DNA of 6,328 nucleotides from Aliarcobacter sp. (GTDB taxonomy: Bacteria; Campylobacterota; Campylobacteria; Campylobacterales; Arcobacteraceae). A program made the position numbers and the translations under genes. The DNA is taken from positions 1 through 6,328 of the forward strand of contig JALRJW010000222.1 of assembly GCA_023268955.1 (NCBI GenBank). The letters are read 5' to 3'. How positions within the stretch are numbered: position 1 is the stretch's first letter; each line of letters begins with the position of its first letter. Below are positions 5,857-6,328 of the stretch, piece by piece. The notes under the pieces are model-generated. The model searched no databases and was not told where the DNA came from. It saw nothing but the letters and a program-made list of their open reading frames with translations.

Positions 5857-6328
5857 ATGTCAGCTTTAAAAATCGAAAAAGGTTCGTCAAAGCATTCGGC
5901 GTATAACTTGCGCGCCAATTATGCTGAAATGGAAGAACCGCATACTCTAACGGTTTTGGTCGATAATGAAGCGGGCGTGCTTGCGCGGGTGATTGGTTTA
6001 TTTTCAGGCCGTGGGTATAATATCGATAGCCTAACGGTTGCCGAGGTTGACCATCAAGGCCATCTCAGCCGGATCACAATCGTAACCACAGGGACACCTC
6101 AAGTGATCGAACAAATCAAAGCCCAGCTGAGCAGAATTGTGCCCGTGCATGAAGTGCGCGATCTCACCGTAGAAGGCCAATCAGTTGAGCGCGAATTGGC
6201 TCTGATAAAAGTATCGGGAAAAGGTGAAAAACGGGTCGAGGCGCTGCGCCTTGCAGATATTTTCCGCGCGAATGTTGTAGACAGCACGCTCGACAGTTTC
6301 GTGTTCGAATTAACCGGTACCATTGAAA
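5857..6328 (+). CDS. ilvN: Acetolactate synthase small (regulatory) subunit, 3' end outside window
   Basis: 157 codons are visible before the window ends; the full protein should be a little longer. An N-terminal extension of about 26 residues precedes an ACT domain (about 30-100) with 'VDNEAGVLARVIGLFSGRGY' and 'NIDSLTVAEVD'. The small-subunit C-terminal domain then begins at about 110 ('SVERELALIKV') and runs through 'RLADIFRANVVDSTLDSF'. The subunit binds and stimulates the catalytic subunit and mediates feedback inhibition by valine. Residues matching the valine-site positions of E. coli IlvH (N11, G14, N29) are kept as N37, G40 and N55, so valine sensitivity is expected. The opening 'MSALKIEKGSSKHSAYNLR' resembles Rhodobacterales homologues, an identification from memory. 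It follows the large-subunit gene by 33 bp, in the normal operon order. Confidence 0.95.
   Translation, partial: MSALKIEKGSSKHSAYNLRANYAEMEEPHTLTVLVDNEAGVLARVIGLFSGRGYNIDSLTVAEVDHQGHLSRITIVTTGTPQVIEQIKAQLSRIVPVHEVRDLTVEGQSVERELALIKVSGKGEKRVEALRLADIFRANVVDSTLDSFVFELTGTIE

Noticed and set aside
5700..5860. Insertion-sequence, integron or genomic-island boundary at the composition shift
   Set aside because: No transposase, terminal inverted repeat, direct duplication, tRNA or integrase is visible, and both flanking genes are simply cut.
5687..5890. Minus-strand open frame of 67 codons spanning the junction
   Set aside because: It runs opposite the ilvB end and ilvN start and crosses the composition break, so it is an artefact of the join and the wrong frame for the minus-strand gene.
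6099..6323. Minus-strand open frame of 74 codons
   Set aside because: It is opposite the well-recognised acetolactate synthase small subunit gene.

Overview
The window holds two pieces of DNA that do not look as if they come from the same genome. Positions 1 to about 5715 are very AT-rich (14 G/C in the 60 bases 3001-3060). The gene content there is typical of Campylobacterota, most likely an Arcobacter-like bacterium: a PhoB/OmpR-type regulator, a large sensor kinase with an 'AHQWRQPL' H-box, and a response-regulator diguanylate cyclase. From about 5720 to the end, composition jumps to nearly half G/C (29 of 60 in 5881-5940; 28 of 60 in 6181-6240). The genes become the acetolactate synthase large- and small-subunit pair, with a strongly alphaproteobacterial (Rhodobacterales-like) protein sequence.

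AT-rich part, plus strand. The layout is: the DNA-binding C-terminus of a response regulator (1-330, cut by the window edge); a 934-residue membrane histidine kinase with two periplasmic amino-acid-type binding domains and a PAS domain (341-3145); a REC-GGDEF diguanylate cyclase (3138-4118, overlapping the kinase by 8 bp); and an M20-family PepD-like dipeptidase (4122-5408, 3 bp after the cyclase). The tight spacing suggests one operon. The likely logic is that one kinase senses a small molecule in the periplasm and may pass phosphate to two outputs, a transcription factor and a c-di-GMP synthase. A cytoplasmic dipeptidase is made from the same transcript. The ligand and the phosphotransfer partners are inference.

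A convergent minus-strand gene of unknown function (5401-5718) overlaps the last 8 bp of the dipeptidase gene. Its 5' end is missing because the sequence changes identity at the poly-A tract 5714-5720. Several perfect inverted repeats lie inside it, one of which (5448-5482) looks like the intrinsic terminator of the plus-strand operon.

GC-richer part, plus strand. The last 34 codons of the acetolactate synthase large subunit (to 5823) are followed, after 33 bp with a good ribosome binding site, by the small subunit (5857 to the window end, incomplete). Both genes at the join are cut mid-reading-frame, with no mobile-element signature. A chimeric assembly or ligation artefact is therefore the simplest explanation. 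I found no convincing novel system; the most noteworthy biology is the kinase with two regulators and a peptidase.
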